In this document: piece by piece, positions 7,479 to 20,151 of the stretch
Layout of the letters: each line of letters begins with the position of its first letter
Position numbering within the stretch: the first letter of the stretch is position 1
Source: Sphingomonas sp.
GTDB lineage: Bacteria > Pseudomonadota > Alphaproteobacteria > Sphingomonadales > Sphingomonadaceae
Length of the DNA stretch: 64,000 bases
Assembly: GCA_002707985.1 (NCBI GenBank)
Contig: PAOI01000022.1
Location: 1 to 64,000 of the forward strand
Direction: 5' to 3'
Made by a program: the position numbers and the translations under genes
The notes under the pieces: generated by a model
What the model saw: only the letters and a program-made list of their open reading frames with translations
Database searches by the model: none
Told to the model about the DNA's origin: nothing

Positions 7479-9182
7479 ATGATCATCGGCATAGATCTGG
7501 GAACGACAAATAGCGCCGTCGCGATCTGGAAGGACGGTGCGCCGCATCTGATTCCGAATTCGCTGGGCGATCTGCTCACGCCGTCGGCGATCAGCATGGG
7601 CGACGACGGGTCGCTGCTCGTCGGCATGGCCGCCCGCGACCGCCAGCCGACGCATCCCGACGACACGGCAACCGCCTTCAAGCGCCGCATGGGCACGCAG
7701 GCGACCGTCCGGCTCGGCAAGCAGACGTTCTCCGCCGAAGATCTTTCCGCGCTGGTGCTGCGCAGCCTCAAGGCGGATGTCGAAAGCCATACCGGCGAAA
7801 AAGTGACCGGTGCGGTCGTCACCGTCCCGGCCTATTTCAACGACCGGCAGCGCCGCGCGACGCGCCGTGCGGGCGAGCTGGCTGGACTTGAGATCAAGCG
7901 GCTGATCAACGAACCCACGGCCGCCGCGCTCGCCTTTGGCGTACACACGCGAGAGCAAGAGCCCTTCCTCGTCTTCGATCTTGGCGGCGGCACGTTCGAC
8001 GTTTCGATCGTCGAAGTGTTTGAAGGCATTGTCGAAGTGCGAGCGAGCGCGGGCGACAACCGGCTCGGCGGGGAAGATTTCAACGAAGCGCTGATCGAAC
8101 TGGTCCGTCGCCGGATCGACCCCGACCGCAAGCTTGTCGGAGCCGAAACCGGGCAATTGCACGAACTACTCCGCGCCGCGGCAGAGCGCACGCGGCGCGC
8201 GCTTACCGATGGCGCTTCGGCGCCCTTCACCATCGTGCAGGGCGAAAACGAATTTTCGACCGAGGTAACCGCCGAGGAATTCGAAAATCATGTCGAACCG
8301 CTGATCGCGCGGCTGCGCGAACCGGTTCTGCGGTCGCTGCGCGACAGCAATATTCGCGTCGATTCGCTCAGTGAAGTCGTGCTGGTCGGCGGCGCGACCC
8401 GAATGCCGGTCGTCCGTCGCGCGATCACACGCATGTTCGGCCGCTTCCCCAACCACACCGTGCATCCCGATCACGCCGTCGCGCTTGGCGCCGCGGTTCA
8501 GGCGGGACTGCTCGCGCGCGATTCGGCGCTCGACGAGATTCGCCTGACCGATGTCTGCCCCTTCACGCTGGGCGTCGAACATGCCGAACGCGACGCGCGC
8601 GGCAATCTTCACGGCGGGCTGTTTTCGCCGATCATCGATCGCAACACCGTGATCCCTACCAGCCGCGTCAACCATTATCAGACGCTGCAGGACAATCAGC
8701 GAGTCGTCGAATTCGGCATCTATCAGGGCGAATCGCGCGTGGTCTCCGCCAATGTGAAGCTGGGCGAAATCCGAATTCCGGTGCCGCCGCGACCCGCCGG
8801 CCATGTCGTGGTCGAATGCCGCTTTTCCTATGATACCAGCGGCCTCCTCGAAGTCGATGTGAAGGAGCCGGAAACGGGGGAGACCCGCAATCTGGTGATT
8901 GTCGAGGAAGAAGGCGCGATTTCGGAATCCGAACTGGCCGAACGCCGCGCCGCGCTGGCCGAACTCAAAGTCTATCCCCGCGACGAGGCGGTCAATGCCG
9001 CCGTGATCGCGCGCGCCCAGCGCTGCTATGAAAGTTTCATCGGCGACCGGCGCGAACTGGTCAGCCGCTGGCTACTGCAATTCGAAGCGGCACTCGACAC
9101 TCAGGATCCGAGAACGATCGCGGAAGTGCGCGAACAGCTAACCACCGCACTCGACAGTATCGAAGGCGAGCGCTTCCTGTGA
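7479..9182 (+). CDS. hscC: HscC-like Hsp70 chaperone
   Basis: A 567-residue Hsp70, shorter than DnaK (about 638) and matching the length of HscC/Hsc62. The nucleotide-binding domain begins IIGIDLGTTNSAVAIW; phosphate-2 and adenosine motifs are VFDLGGGTFDVSI and VVLVGGATRMPVVRRA; RLINEPTAAALAFG precedes the linker. The substrate-binding part is present but the C-terminal lid is short. The start is ATG 7479 after GGGGGAC; the ORF-track extension to 6993 is antisense to the vWA gene. It overlaps the next gene by GTGA, and two J-like membrane proteins follow, as with E. coli HscC and its DjlB/DjlC partners. Confidence 0.88.
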   Translation: MIIGIDLGTTNSAVAIWKDGAPHLIPNSLGDLLTPSAISMGDDGSLLVGMAARDRQPTHPDDTATAFKRRMGTQATVRLGKQTFSAEDLSALVLRSLKADVESHTGEKVTGAVVTVPAYFNDRQRRATRRAGELAGLEIKRLINEPTAAALAFGVHTREQEPFLVFDLGGGTFDVSIVEVFEGIVEVRASAGDNRLGGEDFNEALIELVRRRIDPDRKLVGAETGQLHELLRAAAERTRRALTDGASAPFTIVQGENEFSTEVTAEEFENHVEPLIARLREPVLRSLRDSNIRVDSLSEVVLVGGATRMPVVRRAITRMFGRFPNHTVHPDHAVALGAAVQAGLLARDSALDEIRLTDVCPFTLGVEHAERDARGNLHGGLFSPIIDRNTVIPTSRVNHYQTLQDNQRVVEFGIYQGESRVVSANVKLGEIRIPVPPRPAGHVVVECRFSYDTSGLLEVDVKEPETGETRNLVIVEEEGAISESELAERRAALAELKVYPRDEAVNAAVIARAQRCYESFIGDRRELVSRWLLQFEAALDTQDPRTIAEVREQLTTALDSIEGERFL

Positions 9183-10795
9183 CGGCGCGGCGCGGCCCCT
9201 GGGGCGTGCTCGGGCTCGCGCCCACATCGGACAAGCGCGCGATCCGGCGCGCCTATGCCGCAAAGCTGAAGGCGATCGACACCGAAAGCGATACGCACGC
9301 CTTCGTCGCGCTGCGTGCCGCGCTCGATCATGCGATGGCGGAGGCGCAATGGGTCGATGGCGATACGCAGGACGATCTGCACGAGCCGCTTGCCGACGCG
9401 GCGCCGGAAGTCGACGCGGCAGATCCGGTAGATACAGACAGCGTCTCGCCTGCAACACCGCCCGCCCCTGCCCCTCAGCCCGACGCAAAGCCCGTCAGCC
9501 CCTGGGCGCCCCCCAGCAGCGAAAGCATCGACGCAGCCGGCAACGAGCTTGCGCAAATGCTGCTTGCCGAACGCGAGCATCAGCAGGCGCGACTGGCAAC
9601 GCCCGAGGAAACCGAGCGCATGCTGGCATTGTGGCGCCTGATCGCCGGCGATCCACGGCTCGAACAGGTCGGCCATTATGCCGCGGCGGAAACCAATATC
9701 GCGCATCTGGTCGCGCAGAGCTTTCCCTTCTCCGCACCGCTGGTCGATCCGGTGGTCGAGCGGTTCGGCTGGCGCTACGACCATGACACGGTGCATCGCC
9801 CGCCGGTGGTGGAATATCTGCTCGCCTGCCGCAGCGACACCTTCTTCCTCGAAACGATTTCAACCCGCGGCAACGAATATCACCGCGCCTGGAGCGACTT
9901 GCGCGGAACGCTCGACAGCAAATGGGCGGGTTCGGTCAGCCGGACGCAGGTCGGCGAATTGCTGGGGAAGCTGCGGCTGGATCACAGCCGCCTCGAACCT
10001 TTGCTCGATCCCGAACGCGTGGCGTATTGGGATAAGCGCCTCAATCGCCGTAACTGGTCCGGGTATATTCTCGCGATCGGATTGGTACTGCTGTTGTTCG
10101 GCATCGCCATATTCGGCCGCGACGGCGATCCATCAAGAGAGATCAATTTGCCGCCGCCCTATCCCATGTCGAATCGCCAACTTGATCCGATGCACGAAGA
10201 AGCCGACATCGATTACGCGCTTGAGCAGTTGTTCGGTAGCGAGCTGAGTTTCAGCGACCTGTTCGATCATCCTGTGTTGCTGGCAATCGCGCGCGATTCA
10301 CGCAGTGACGCGCTACGTGAGCGCGGCGATACTCGCCTGTTGCAGGAAAAGCTCCTCGCTGCATTTGCCGACCGCTATCGCAAGGTCGCGCCCTTCGCTG
10401 CCGCCGACCTTCAGCGGGAGATGGTGCAGCTGAAAATCGACCGCGCCGAATTCCTTCGCGAGGGCAACCCCGCCGCATGTGCCGCGATGTTTGTCGACCG
10501 CCCGGACGTCGACTTACCCAACGTGGCTTTTCCCGCGGAATTCGGTCGTCGCCAGCAGAGTCTGATTGCGCGCGCACTGGCCGCGACCGAGGTTGAAAAC
10601 ACCGACTTCCCGTCCGGTTTCAATCTGCCCGACGATGCGTTGCGCCATCTGGCGGCCGACCTCAGGCTGAACAACGCCAGTGTCATTGGCGCGCTTTCCG
10701 GGTTTGGCGAGGACAGCCGCGTTTGCGAAACATGGATCGCGCTTGATCGTTACGCGGTCGAGCGCGATCCTGAACTTCTGGCGCATCTGATATGA
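9179..10795 (+). CDS. membrane J-like domain protein 1 (DjlB/DjlC-type, HPD lost)
   Basis: A 538-residue protein. Residues 1-55 look like a J domain (GPWGVLGLAPTSDKRAIRRAYAAKLKAID): the GVLGL helix I and RRAYA helix II are clear. The HPD tripeptide needed to stimulate Hsp70 is replaced by a KAIDTESD stretch, as in some type III J-like proteins. A Pro/Ala-rich linker (about 70-110), a conserved helical block, a membrane span at about 293-313 (SGYILAIGLVLLLFGIAIFG) and a roughly 220-residue C-terminal domain of unknown function follow. Starts at GTG overlapping the hscC stop, and its own stop overlaps the paralogue by ATGA. Probably positions the Hsp70 at the inner membrane. Confidence 0.78.
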   Translation: MTARRGPWGVLGLAPTSDKRAIRRAYAAKLKAIDTESDTHAFVALRAALDHAMAEAQWVDGDTQDDLHEPLADAAPEVDAADPVDTDSVSPATPPAPAPQPDAKPVSPWAPPSSESIDAAGNELAQMLLAEREHQQARLATPEETERMLALWRLIAGDPRLEQVGHYAAAETNIAHLVAQSFPFSAPLVDPVVERFGWRYDHDTVHRPPVVEYLLACRSDTFFLETISTRGNEYHRAWSDLRGTLDSKWAGSVSRTQVGELLGKLRLDHSRLEPLLDPERVAYWDKRLNRRNWSGYILAIGLVLLLFGIAIFGRDGDPSREINLPPPYPMSNRQLDPMHEEADIDYALEQLFGSELSFSDLFDHPVLLAIARDSRSDALRERGDTRLLQEKLLAAFADRYRKVAPFAAADLQREMVQLKIDRAEFLREGNPAACAAMFVDRPDVDLPNVAFPAEFGRRQQSLIARALAATEVENTDFPSGFNLPDDALRHLAADLRLNNASVIGALSGFGEDSRVCETWIALDRYAVERDPELLAHLI

Positions 10796-11952
10796 TGACG
10801 CGCAGCGCAGCATGGAAATTGCTCGGTATCGCGCCGACCGAGGATGTTCGCGCGATCCGGCGCGCCTATGCAACCGCGCTGAAAGCCATCGATCCGGACA
10901 GCGACCCGGAAGCGTTTCGCCAATTGCGCGACGCGCTGGATCTCGCCACGGCTGCCTCTGCTTCCGGCTCGCCTCCGGTTGGTGCCGAACCGGAAAACCT
11001 GGACACGCCCGCCGCCCCGGCAACAGACGCCGAAGCCGAAACCGAGCAGGACGTTTCGGTTCAGCCATATAACGACGCCGGCAGCGCCCTGATCACCATG
11101 CTCACCAGCCTGGAACCGCTGCGCGCGCCCGGCGCGCACGAGTCGCAGCAGATGCTCGCGCTTTGGGAAGTGATCGCCGCCGACCCGCGGCTGCAACAGC
11201 TCGACGCCTTCGAGCATGCCAGCCGGGTGCTCGCCGATCTTTTCGCGCGAACCTTTCCCTTTTCGGCGCCCTTGATCCATCCGGCGAACGGCTTTTTCGG
11301 GTGGGATCGCGCTCCGAACGATATTCGCCAGGACCCGGCAGCGGAATTTCTGACCGCTCGCATGTACGAGATGGACTTTATCCGGTCGGTTGAACAGCCC
11401 GACAGCAAATTCCATCGGGCGTGGACCGAACTGACGACTCCGCATGACGGAAGCGACCGGCTGGGCAAGGTTCCCAAACGGGAAATCATCGCCCTGATCG
11501 AGGCGATTGACGGCTGGTATCCGGCGGCTCGTTCCCACCTCGATATTGAGCGCGTCGGCAGCTGGGAACGCAGGCTGGAGGGAGGAAACCACACCCCATG
11601 GTGGAAGCTGCTCCTCGACCTTGGCTGGGTCTTCCTGATCATAATCGTCGTCGCGTTACTGCGGCACGCCACCGCACCGGCGGAGCCTCCGCGCACAGCA
11701 TATGACCCTGTGGTGCTTCCCCAGCCCGATCCGACCCCGATGATGCCGCTTGCCGTGCCCGCCGGGTTGCGGGACCCGTCAGGCGACCGCCTGGACTACG
11801 CGCTTCCGCCCATCGACGTGCACGGCGCGCCGCGCGCTGCCGCCAAAGCTACGATCGATGCGATGCGCGACGGCCAAAACAGCAACGGTGCGGGGGGCGG
11901 TTCGTTCGGGTCCGTCAAAGCCAGCGAACCGGAGGCGCCGGACGAGCGATAG
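10792..11952 (+). CDS. membrane J-like domain protein 2 (paralogue)
   Basis: A 386-residue paralogue of the preceding protein. It shares the N-terminal J-like region (AWKLLGIAPTEDVRAIRRAYATALKAIDPDSD, no HPD) and the central block (LALWEVIAADPRLQQ against LALWRLIAGDPRLEQ, and FPFSAPLI against FPFSAPLV). It has a membrane span near 269-290 (LLDLGWVFLIIIVVALL) but only a short Gly/Ser-rich tail instead of the large C-terminal domain. Starting at ATG 10792 gives an ATGA overlap; ATG 10795 is equally possible. The two proteins probably arose by tandem duplication and may form a heteromer around HscC. Confidence 0.78.
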   Translation: MMTRSAAWKLLGIAPTEDVRAIRRAYATALKAIDPDSDPEAFRQLRDALDLATAASASGSPPVGAEPENLDTPAAPATDAEAETEQDVSVQPYNDAGSALITMLTSLEPLRAPGAHESQQMLALWEVIAADPRLQQLDAFEHASRVLADLFARTFPFSAPLIHPANGFFGWDRAPNDIRQDPAAEFLTARMYEMDFIRSVEQPDSKFHRAWTELTTPHDGSDRLGKVPKREIIALIEAIDGWYPAARSHLDIERVGSWERRLEGGNHTPWWKLLLDLGWVFLIIIVVALLRHATAPAEPPRTAYDPVVLPQPDPTPMMPLAVPAGLRDPSGDRLDYALPPIDVHGAPRAAAKATIDAMRDGQNSNGAGGGSFGSVKASEPEAPDER

Positions 11953-11957
11953 GGCGA

Positions 11958-11978
11958 GCTTCGCGCGAAGCGCGTTTT
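11958..11978 (+). terminator. possible terminator after the hscC operon
   Basis: A short hairpin GCTTC-GCGC-GAAGC followed by GCGTTTT lies just after the last J-like gene and before the convergent lepA stop. The stem is short, so it is weak or context dependent. Confidence 0.4.
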
Positions 11979-11980
11979 CC

Positions 11981-13792
11981 CTAGCTCTCGTCCCCCATGC
12001 GCAACGCGGCGATGAACGCTTCCTGCGGGATGCTGACCGAGCCATATTCGCGCATCCGCTTCTTGCCTTCCTTCTGCTTTTCCAGAAGCTTGCGTTTGCG
12101 CGTGATGTCGCCGCCATAGCATTTGGCGGTCACGTCCTTGCGCAGCGCCGCGATCGTTTCGCGCGCGATCACCTTGCCGCCGATCGCCGCCTGAATCGGG
12201 ATCTTGAACAAATGGCGCGGAATCAGATCCTTCAGCCGCTCGCACATATGCCGTCCGCGCGCTTCGGCCTGGCTGCGGTGCACGATCATGCTCAGCGCGT
12301 CGACCGGCTCGCCATTGACGAGGATGTTCATCTTGACCAGATCGCCCGCGCGCAGCCCGATCTGCTCATAATCGAAGCTCGCATAGCCGCGGCTGATCGA
12401 TTTCAGCCGGTCATAGAAATCGAACACGACTTCGTTGAGCGGCAGTTCATACGTGATCTGCGCGCGCCCGCCGACATAGGTCAGGTCCTTCTGGATCCCG
12501 CGCCGGTCCTGACACAGTTTCAGGATCGCCCCCAGATGCTCGTCGGGCACATAGATCACTGCCTTGATCCACGGCTCCTCGATCTCCTCGATCCGGTTGG
12601 GATCGGGCATGTCGGCGGGATTGTGCAGCTCGATCACCTGCGCTTCGGCCTCGCCCGCCGCCTTGGTCAGTTGCAGGCGATAGACGACCGACGGCGCTGT
12701 CGTGATCAGATCGAGGTCATATTCGCGCGTCAGCCGCTCCTGAATGATCTCGAGGTGCAACAGCCCCAGGAAACCGCAGCGAAAACCGAACCCCAGCGCC
12801 GCGCTCGTTTCCATTTCGAAACTGAACGAAGCATCGTTGAGCCGCAGCTTCGAAATGCTCTCGCGCAGCTTCTCAAAGTCATTGGCATCGACCGGGAACA
12901 GGCCGCAGAACACCACCGGCTGGACTTCCTTGAACCCCGGCACCGGTTTGTCGGTCGGCTTTTTCGCATCGGTGATCGTGTCGCCGACCATGGTCTGCGC
13001 GACTTCCTTGATCTGCGCGGTGACAAATCCGATTTCGCCCGGCCCCAGCTCGGCCAGCTGCTCGATCTTGGGGCGGAAACATCCGACGCGATCGATCAGA
13101 TGCGTCGTGCCGGCCTGCATGAACTTTACCTGCTGGCCCTTTTTCAGCACCCCTTCCATCACCCGGACAAGGATCATGACGCCCAGATACGGGTCGTACC
13201 AGCTGTCGACCAGCATCGCCTTCAGCGGCGCATTCGCGTCGCCGCCGGGCGCCGGAATCCGCTCGATCACGGCGTCGAGCACTTCGTCGATGCCGATCCC
13301 GCTCTTGGCGCTCGCCAGCACGGCGTTCGACGCGTCGAGGCCGATGATATCCTCGATCTCGGTCTTCACCTTTTCGGGTTCGGCGGCGGGCAGATCGATC
13401 TTGTTGATGACCGGAATGATCTCATGATCATGCTCGATCGACTGATAGACATTCGCCAGCGTCTGCGCCTCGACGCCCTGCGCGGCATCGACCACCAGCA
13501 GCGCGCCTTCGCACGCGGCAAGCGACCGCGACACTTCATAGGCAAAGTCGACATGCCCCGGCGTGTCCATCAGGTTGAGCGTATAGCCCTTCCATTCCAG
13601 CCGCACCGTCTGCGACTTGATGGTGATCCCGCGTTCGCGCTCGATATCCATGTTATCGAGCACCTGTGCGCTCATTTCGCGATCGGTGAGCCCCCCGGTG
13701 CGCTGGATCAGGCGATCGGCAAGCGTCGACTTGCCATGATCGATATGGGCGATGATCGAAAAGTTACGGATCTTGGAACGGTCAGTGGACAT
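11981..13792 (-). CDS. lepA: elongation factor 4 (LepA), ribosome back-translocase GTPase
   Basis: A 603-residue translational GTPase of normal length. G1 [10 protein letters not shown]2/G3 including [10 protein letters not shown] and DTPGHVDF, G4 NKIDLP and G5 region [13 protein letters not shown] are intact. The C-terminal LepA-specific domain ends [24 protein letters not shown], the family signature, then [11 protein letters not shown]. Acts on the ribosome in the cytoplasm. The ORF on the opposite strand (11750-14914, 1054 residues) is a GC-driven shadow. Convergent with the hscC operon. Confidence 0.98.
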   Translation of the reverse strand: MSTDRSKIRNFSIIAHIDHGKSTLADRLIQRTGGLTDREMSAQVLDNMDIERERGITIKSQTVRLEWKGYTLNLMDTPGHVDFAYEVSRSLAACEGALLVVDAAQGVEAQTLANVYQSIEHDHEIIPVINKIDLPAAEPEKVKTEIEDIIGLDASNAVLASAKSGIGIDEVLDAVIERIPAPGGDANAPLKAMLVDSWYDPYLGVMILVRVMEGVLKKGQQVKFMQAGTTHLIDRVGCFRPKIEQLAELGPGEIGFVTAQIKEVAQTMVGDTITDAKKPTDKPVPGFKEVQPVVFCGLFPVDANDFEKLRESISKLRLNDASFSFEMETSAALGFGFRCGFLGLLHLEIIQERLTREYDLDLITTAPSVVYRLQLTKAAGEAEAQVIELHNPADMPDPNRIEEIEEPWIKAVIYVPDEHLGAILKLCQDRRGIQKDLTYVGGRAQITYELPLNEVVFDFYDRLKSISRGYASFDYEQIGLRAGDLVKMNILVNGEPVDALSMIVHRSQAEARGRHMCERLKDLIPRHLFKIPIQAAIGGKVIARETIAALRKDVTAKCYGGDITRKRKLLEKQKEGKKRMREYGSVSIPQEAFIAALRMGDES

Positions 13793-13987
13793 CGCGCGCG
13801 CTTAGCAGGGGTGCAGGCGCTTGGGGAGAGGGATTGGTTGTATGGCGGATGGCGGACAACGCCGCGATCCGACAGCCGGGTTGCGCGCGCATCACACGCG
13901 TCGCCCGCATCGGTTACGCTGAAGCAGGGGCCGGTCGGATGCCGACCCCGCAGGACGATTCGGGGAGGAGGCGCCTCTCAATCACGC

Positions 13988-16255
<2,268 letters not shown>

Positions 16256-16287
16256 GTTCGCCCCTCGCTTCGAAGCGCCGCCAGCCC

Positions 16288-17322
16288 TTACTGCGTCAGG
16301 TCCAGAACGATGCGCCCTTCGATCTGGCCCTTGTGCATCTTGTCGAACACCGAATTGATGTCTTCCAGCCTGGCGGTTGAGATCGTCGCCCTGACCTTGC
16401 CGTCGGCTGCGAAATCCAGCGATTCCTGCAGGTCCAGTCGCGTGCCGACGATCGAGCCGCGCACGGTGATGCCGTTCAGCACCATGCCGAAGATATTGAG
16501 CGGAAAATCGCCCGGCGGAAGGCCATTGAGCGCCACGGTGCCGCCGCGCCCGACCATGCCGACCGCCTGTTCGAACGCCTTTTCGCTCACCGCCGTCACC
16601 AGCGCGCCGCGCGCACCGCCGCCGGTCAGCCGCTTTACCGTGGCGGCGGGATCAGCCTCGGTGCGCGCGTTGACGGTCTCCACCGCGCCGAGCTTTCGCG
16701 CGAAATCGAGCTTGGCATCGTCCACGTCCACCGCGACCACTTTCAAGCCCATCGCGGTCGCATATTGCACCGCCATGTGCCCGAGCCCGCCGATGCCGGA
16801 AATGACCACCGCATCGCCCGGCTTGGTGTCGGTCATCTTCAGCCCCTTATAGACCGTGACGCCCGCGCACAGCACCGGCGCGATCTCGTTGAAGCCGATA
16901 TTGTCTGGCAGGTGGCCGACATAATTGGGGTCGGCCAGCACATAGTCGGCAAACCCGCCATTGACCGAATAGCCGGTATTGAGCTGGCTTTCGCACAGCG
17001 TCTCCCACCCGCCGAGGCAGTGGGTGCAATGGCCGCAGGCGGTGTAGAGCCAGGGCACGCCCACCCGATCGCCTTCCTTCACATGCGTAACGCCCTTGCC
17101 CACGGCAGAGACGAAACCCACGCCTTCATGGCCCGGGATGAAGGGCGGCTCCGGCTTCACCGGCCAGTCGCCTTCCGCTGCGTGCAGATCGGTATGACAC
17201 ACGCCCGAGGCCTGGATCGCCACCTGGATCATGCCGGGGCCGACTTCGGGGACGGGCACTTCCTCGATCCGCAGCGGCTCGCCGAATGCGCGGACGACCG
17301 CGGCTTTCATGGTCTTGCTCAT
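16288..17322 (-). CDS. adhP: zinc-dependent alcohol dehydrogenase (AdhP type)
   Basis: A 344-residue medium-chain zinc alcohol dehydrogenase. Catalytic zinc ligands are in [15 protein letters not shown] and [10 protein letters not shown]; the structural zinc loop is [15 protein letters not shown]; the NAD-binding Rossmann motif is [13 protein letters not shown]. The start at ATG 17322 ([10 protein letters not shown]) has AGGAG 8 nt upstream; the ORF-track start adds 20 non-conserved residues. Oxidises short-chain alcohols to aldehydes. The aldehyde dehydrogenase lies immediately upstream and the acetyl-CoA synthetase fusion downstream, giving a complete alcohol to acetyl-CoA route. Confidence 0.93.
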   Translation of the reverse strand: MSKTMKAAVVRAFGEPLRIEEVPVPEVGPGMIQVAIQASGVCHTDLHAAEGDWPVKPEPPFIPGHEGVGFVSAVGKGVTHVKEGDRVGVPWLYTACGHCTHCLGGWETLCESQLNTGYSVNGGFADYVLADPNYVGHLPDNIGFNEIAPVLCAGVTVYKGLKMTDTKPGDAVVISGIGGLGHMAVQYATAMGLKVVAVDVDDAKLDFARKLGAVETVNARTEADPAATVKRLTGGGARGALVTAVSEKAFEQAVGMVGRGGTVALNGLPPGDFPLNIFGMVLNGITVRGSIVGTRLDLQESLDFAADGKVRATISTARLEDINSVFDKMHKGQIEGRIVLDLTQ

Positions 17323-17394
17323 GACATCGCTCCTGAATTTCGTTTTATCGGGGCGGCGCGGCGGACATCCGCCGCACCGCATCGGGCCATCGCC

Positions 17395-18915
17395 TCAGAA
17401 GAAGCCGAGCTTCTTCGCGCTGTAGCTGACCAGCATGTTCTTGGTCTGCTGATAGTGATCCAGCATCATGCGATGATTCTCACGCCCGATGCCCGATTGC
17501 TTGTAGCCGCCGAACGCCGCATGCGCGGGATAGGCGTGGTAGCAATTGGTCCACACGCGACCGGCCTGAATCGCGCGGCCGAACCGGTAACAGGTATTGG
17601 CATCGCGGCTCCATACGCCCGCGCCCAGACCATAGAGCGTGTCGTTGGCGATCTGCAGCGCCTCGTCCTGATCCTTGAAGGTGGTGACCGAGAGGACCGG
17701 GCCGAAAATCTCTTCCTGAAAGATGCGCATCCGGTTGTTGCCGCGAAACACCGTCGGCTTGACGTAATAGCCGCCCGCGATGTCACCTTCGAACCGGGCC
17801 GCCTCGCCGCCGGTCAGCAATTCGGCACCTTCCTGCTTGCCGATGTCGATATAGGACAGGATCTTTTCGAGCTGCTCGGAAGATGCCTGCGCGCCGATCA
17901 TCGTTCCGATGTCCAGCGGGTTGCCCGCCTTGATCGCTTCGACGCGCTGGATCGCCCGTTCCATGAAACGGTCGTAGATGCTTTCGTGCACCAGCGCCCG
18001 GCTGGGACAGGTGCACACCTCGCCCTGATTGAGCGCGAACATCACAAAGCCTTCGATCGCCTTGTCGAAATAATCGTCATCGTCGCGGCACACATCCTCG
18101 AAGAAGATGTTCGGGCTCTTGCCGCCCAGTTCCAGCGTCACCGGGATCAGGTTCTCGCTGGCATATTGCATGATAAGGCGGCCCGTCGTCGTCTCGCCGG
18201 TAAAGGCGATCTTGGCGATGCGCTTGCTGCTGGCGAGCGGCTTGCCCGCTTCGACACCGAAACCGTTGACGACGTTGACCACGCCGGCGGGCAGCAGGTC
18301 GCCGATCAGCTCCATCAGCACCATGATCGATGCCGGGGTCTGTTCGGCGGGCTTCAGCACCACGCAATTGCCCGCCGCCAGCGCCGGCGCCAGCTTCCAC
18401 ACCGCCATCAGGATCGGGAAGTTCCACGGGATGATCTGGCCGACCACGCCCAGCGGCTCGTGAAAATGATAGGCGACCGTATCGTGGTCGATTTCCGAAA
18501 TACTGCCTTCCTGCGCACGGATGCAGCCCGCGAAATAGCGGAAATGGTCGATCGCCAGCGGGATATCGGCCGCCATCGTCTCGCGCAGCGGCTTGCCATT
18601 GTCCCAGGTTTCCGCGATCGCCAGCTTCTGGAGATTGTCCTCCATCCGGTCGGCGATCCGGTTGAGGATCAGCGCGCGTTCGTCCGCGCTGGTGCGACCC
18701 CATGCGTCTTTCGCGGCATGCGCTGCATCGAGCGCGGCTTCGATGTCGACCGCCTGGCTGCGCGCGACCTTGCCGACCGATTTGCCGGTGACGGGCGAGA
18801 TATTGTCGAAATAGCGCCCGTCGCTGGGCGCGGTCCATTTGCCGCCGATGAAGTTGTCGTACGTCTCTGCAAAGGGCGCGGTCATCGAAGCCGCCGGATT
18901 GGTTTGCATGTCCAT
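17395..18915 (-). CDS. ExaC/AcoD-type aldehyde dehydrogenase
   Basis: A 506-residue NAD-dependent aldehyde dehydrogenase, the usual length of the ExaC/acetaldehyde dehydrogenase II group. [21 protein letters not shown] marks the cofactor region, [12 protein letters not shown] the catalytic Glu, and [12 protein letters not shown] the catalytic Cys (CTC doublet typical of this group). The ATG at 18915 follows GAGGAT; the 97 upstream residues in the ORF track come from the neighbouring gene's other frame. DUF779 partners are usually found beside this ALDH type; here that partner is fused to acetyl-CoA synthetase two genes away. A perfect inverted repeat about 104 bp upstream may be the regulator's site. 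Confidence 0.94.
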   Translation of the reverse strand: MDMQTNPAASMTAPFAETYDNFIGGKWTAPSDGRYFDNISPVTGKSVGKVARSQAVDIEAALDAAHAAKDAWGRTSADERALILNRIADRMEDNLQKLAIAETWDNGKPLRETMAADIPLAIDHFRYFAGCIRAQEGSISEIDHDTVAYHFHEPLGVVGQIIPWNFPILMAVWKLAPALAAGNCVVLKPAEQTPASIMVLMELIGDLLPAGVVNVVNGFGVEAGKPLASSKRIAKIAFTGETTTGRLIMQYASENLIPVTLELGGKSPNIFFEDVCRDDDDYFDKAIEGFVMFALNQGEVCTCPSRALVHESIYDRFMERAIQRVEAIKAGNPLDIGTMIGAQASSEQLEKILSYIDIGKQEGAELLTGGEAARFEGDIAGGYYVKPTVFRGNNRMRIFQEEIFGPVLSVTTFKDQDEALQIANDTLYGLGAGVWSRDANTCYRFGRAIQAGRVWTNCYHAYPAHAAFGGYKQSGIGRENHRMMLDHYQQTKNMLVSYSAKKLGFF

Positions 18916-19018
18916 CAGTTCATCCTCATCAAGATCGCCGGATGCTCCGGTCTTGGGGAGGATGGTTTCGCGAAAGGGCGGCGCTGCAAAGAGGCGCGCG
19001 CGCGACGCTGTGCGAAAC

Positions 19019-19036
19019 TGTCTCGCTATCGAGACA
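19019..19036. promoter_or_regulatory. inverted-repeat operator upstream of the aldehyde dehydrogenase
   Basis: A perfect palindrome TGTCTCG-CTAT-CGAGACA in the gap between the regulator gene's stop and the ALDH start. Its position just upstream of the alcohol/aldehyde operon and the presence of a Fis-type HTH regulator next door make it the likely binding site of that regulator. Confidence 0.7.
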
Positions 19037-19054
19037 GGTTGGAAGAACGGACTG

Positions 19055-20002
19055 TCAGCCCCGCGCCAGCCCGACCTTTTCCATCCGCCGATACAGCGTG
19101 GCCCGACCGATTCCGAGCGCTTTGGCGGCCTGGGTGGCATTGCCGTCGGCCTGCGCCAGCGCGCGTCGCAACACCGCGCGTTCCGAGTCGCGGAACGATG
19201 CCGCACGCTCGCCGCCCAGAATTTCAGCAGCGCTGCGGCACCCGGTCAGGCACGCATCGGTAAGGCTGAAGCGATGGCGCGCCGCATGCGTGGCACCGAT
19301 GACCAGATCGTCGCGATCGACCGCCAGCAATGCCGCATCGCCGCCGGGAAGGTTCGCGTCGATGATGCGATGCCCTTCGAAATACCGGCGAAACACGCCG
19401 CTTTCGATCCTGCGCGCGGCATCCTGAACGATCTTCTGGACCAGAGCGCCCATCGCGGCCGTATGATCGTCGCGGCAACTGGAGATATCGAGCGCGCCCA
19501 CCAACTGCCCCGCCGCATCCCGGACCGGCGCATCCATGCAGCTGATGCCGATGTTGCGGCTGGCGAAATGCTCGTCGCGGTGGATCGTGACCGGCCGCCC
19601 TTCGACGAGGCAGGTGCCGATCCCGTTGGTCCCCTCGCGGCTCTCGCTCCAGACGCCGCCCGGCGTCAGCCCGACCGCGTCGAACGTTGCGCGATCGCCT
19701 GCGCTGCTGCGCGCTTCGAGAATGACGCCGTCATTGTCCGACAGCATGACGGCGCAACCGGTGGCCGCAACGGTCTGGAACAACTGGTCGAGCAGCGGGC
19801 GCGCCACCTCCAGCATCAGTTCGTGACGCTGTCGCCGCTGGGTAAGATCGGCGCCCGAAATCAGCTCGGGCGCCCGCGCATCCCCTGCGTCTAGCCCGTG
19901 TTTCAGGCCCGATCGACACCAGCTCGCCGCGACAAAGGACTTCGCGGCACTCGAGGACGAGTGCAACACCGCCTCCACGGAATCTTCGTGCTGGCCTGCC
20001 AT
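19055..20002 (-). CDS. AcoR-like transcriptional regulator: GAF plus Fis-type HTH, no AAA+ domain
   Basis: A 315-residue regulator. The N-terminal two thirds carry a GAF-like sensor as in AcoR ([26 protein letters not shown] and [18 protein letters not shown]). The C-terminus is a Fis-type helix-turn-helix ([31 protein letters not shown]). The central sigma-54-interacting AAA+ domain of true AcoR (about 650 residues) is missing, so it must act on sigma-70-type promoters. Its gene is upstream of and co-directional with the ALDH, ADH and Acs genes, making it their probable activator or repressor. Confidence 0.85.
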   Translation of the reverse strand: MAGQHEDSVEAVLHSSSSAAKSFVAASWCRSGLKHGLDAGDARAPELISGADLTQRRQRHELMLEVARPLLDQLFQTVAATGCAVMLSDNDGVILEARSSAGDRATFDAVGLTPGGVWSESREGTNGIGTCLVEGRPVTIHRDEHFASRNIGISCMDAPVRDAAGQLVGALDISSCRDDHTAAMGALVQKIVQDAARRIESGVFRRYFEGHRIIDANLPGGDAALLAVDRDDLVIGATHAARHRFSLTDACLTGCRSAAEILGGERAASFRDSERAVLRRALAQADGNATQAAKALGIGRATLYRRMEKVGLARG

Positions 20003-20151
20003 ATTGCCAACCTAATCCATTTCGCGCCGGATGACGAGTTTCGAAACAGCAAGGTCAGGCCGGATCGGCAAGACTGGCGAGAACCCGGCGCGACAGTCGC
20101 TCGCCAGATCACGATTGACCGAGCGCCCACCAGCCGTTCAGGTGCTTCCCG

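Noticed and set aside
13925-13965. GGTCGG-ATG-CCGACC hairpin between lepA and the Acs gene
   Set aside because: Short stem with no T-run on either strand; not enough for a terminator call.
16765-19263. 832-residue plus-strand ORF
   Set aside because: Antisense of the alcohol and aldehyde dehydrogenase genes, no recognisable motif, no ribosome site.
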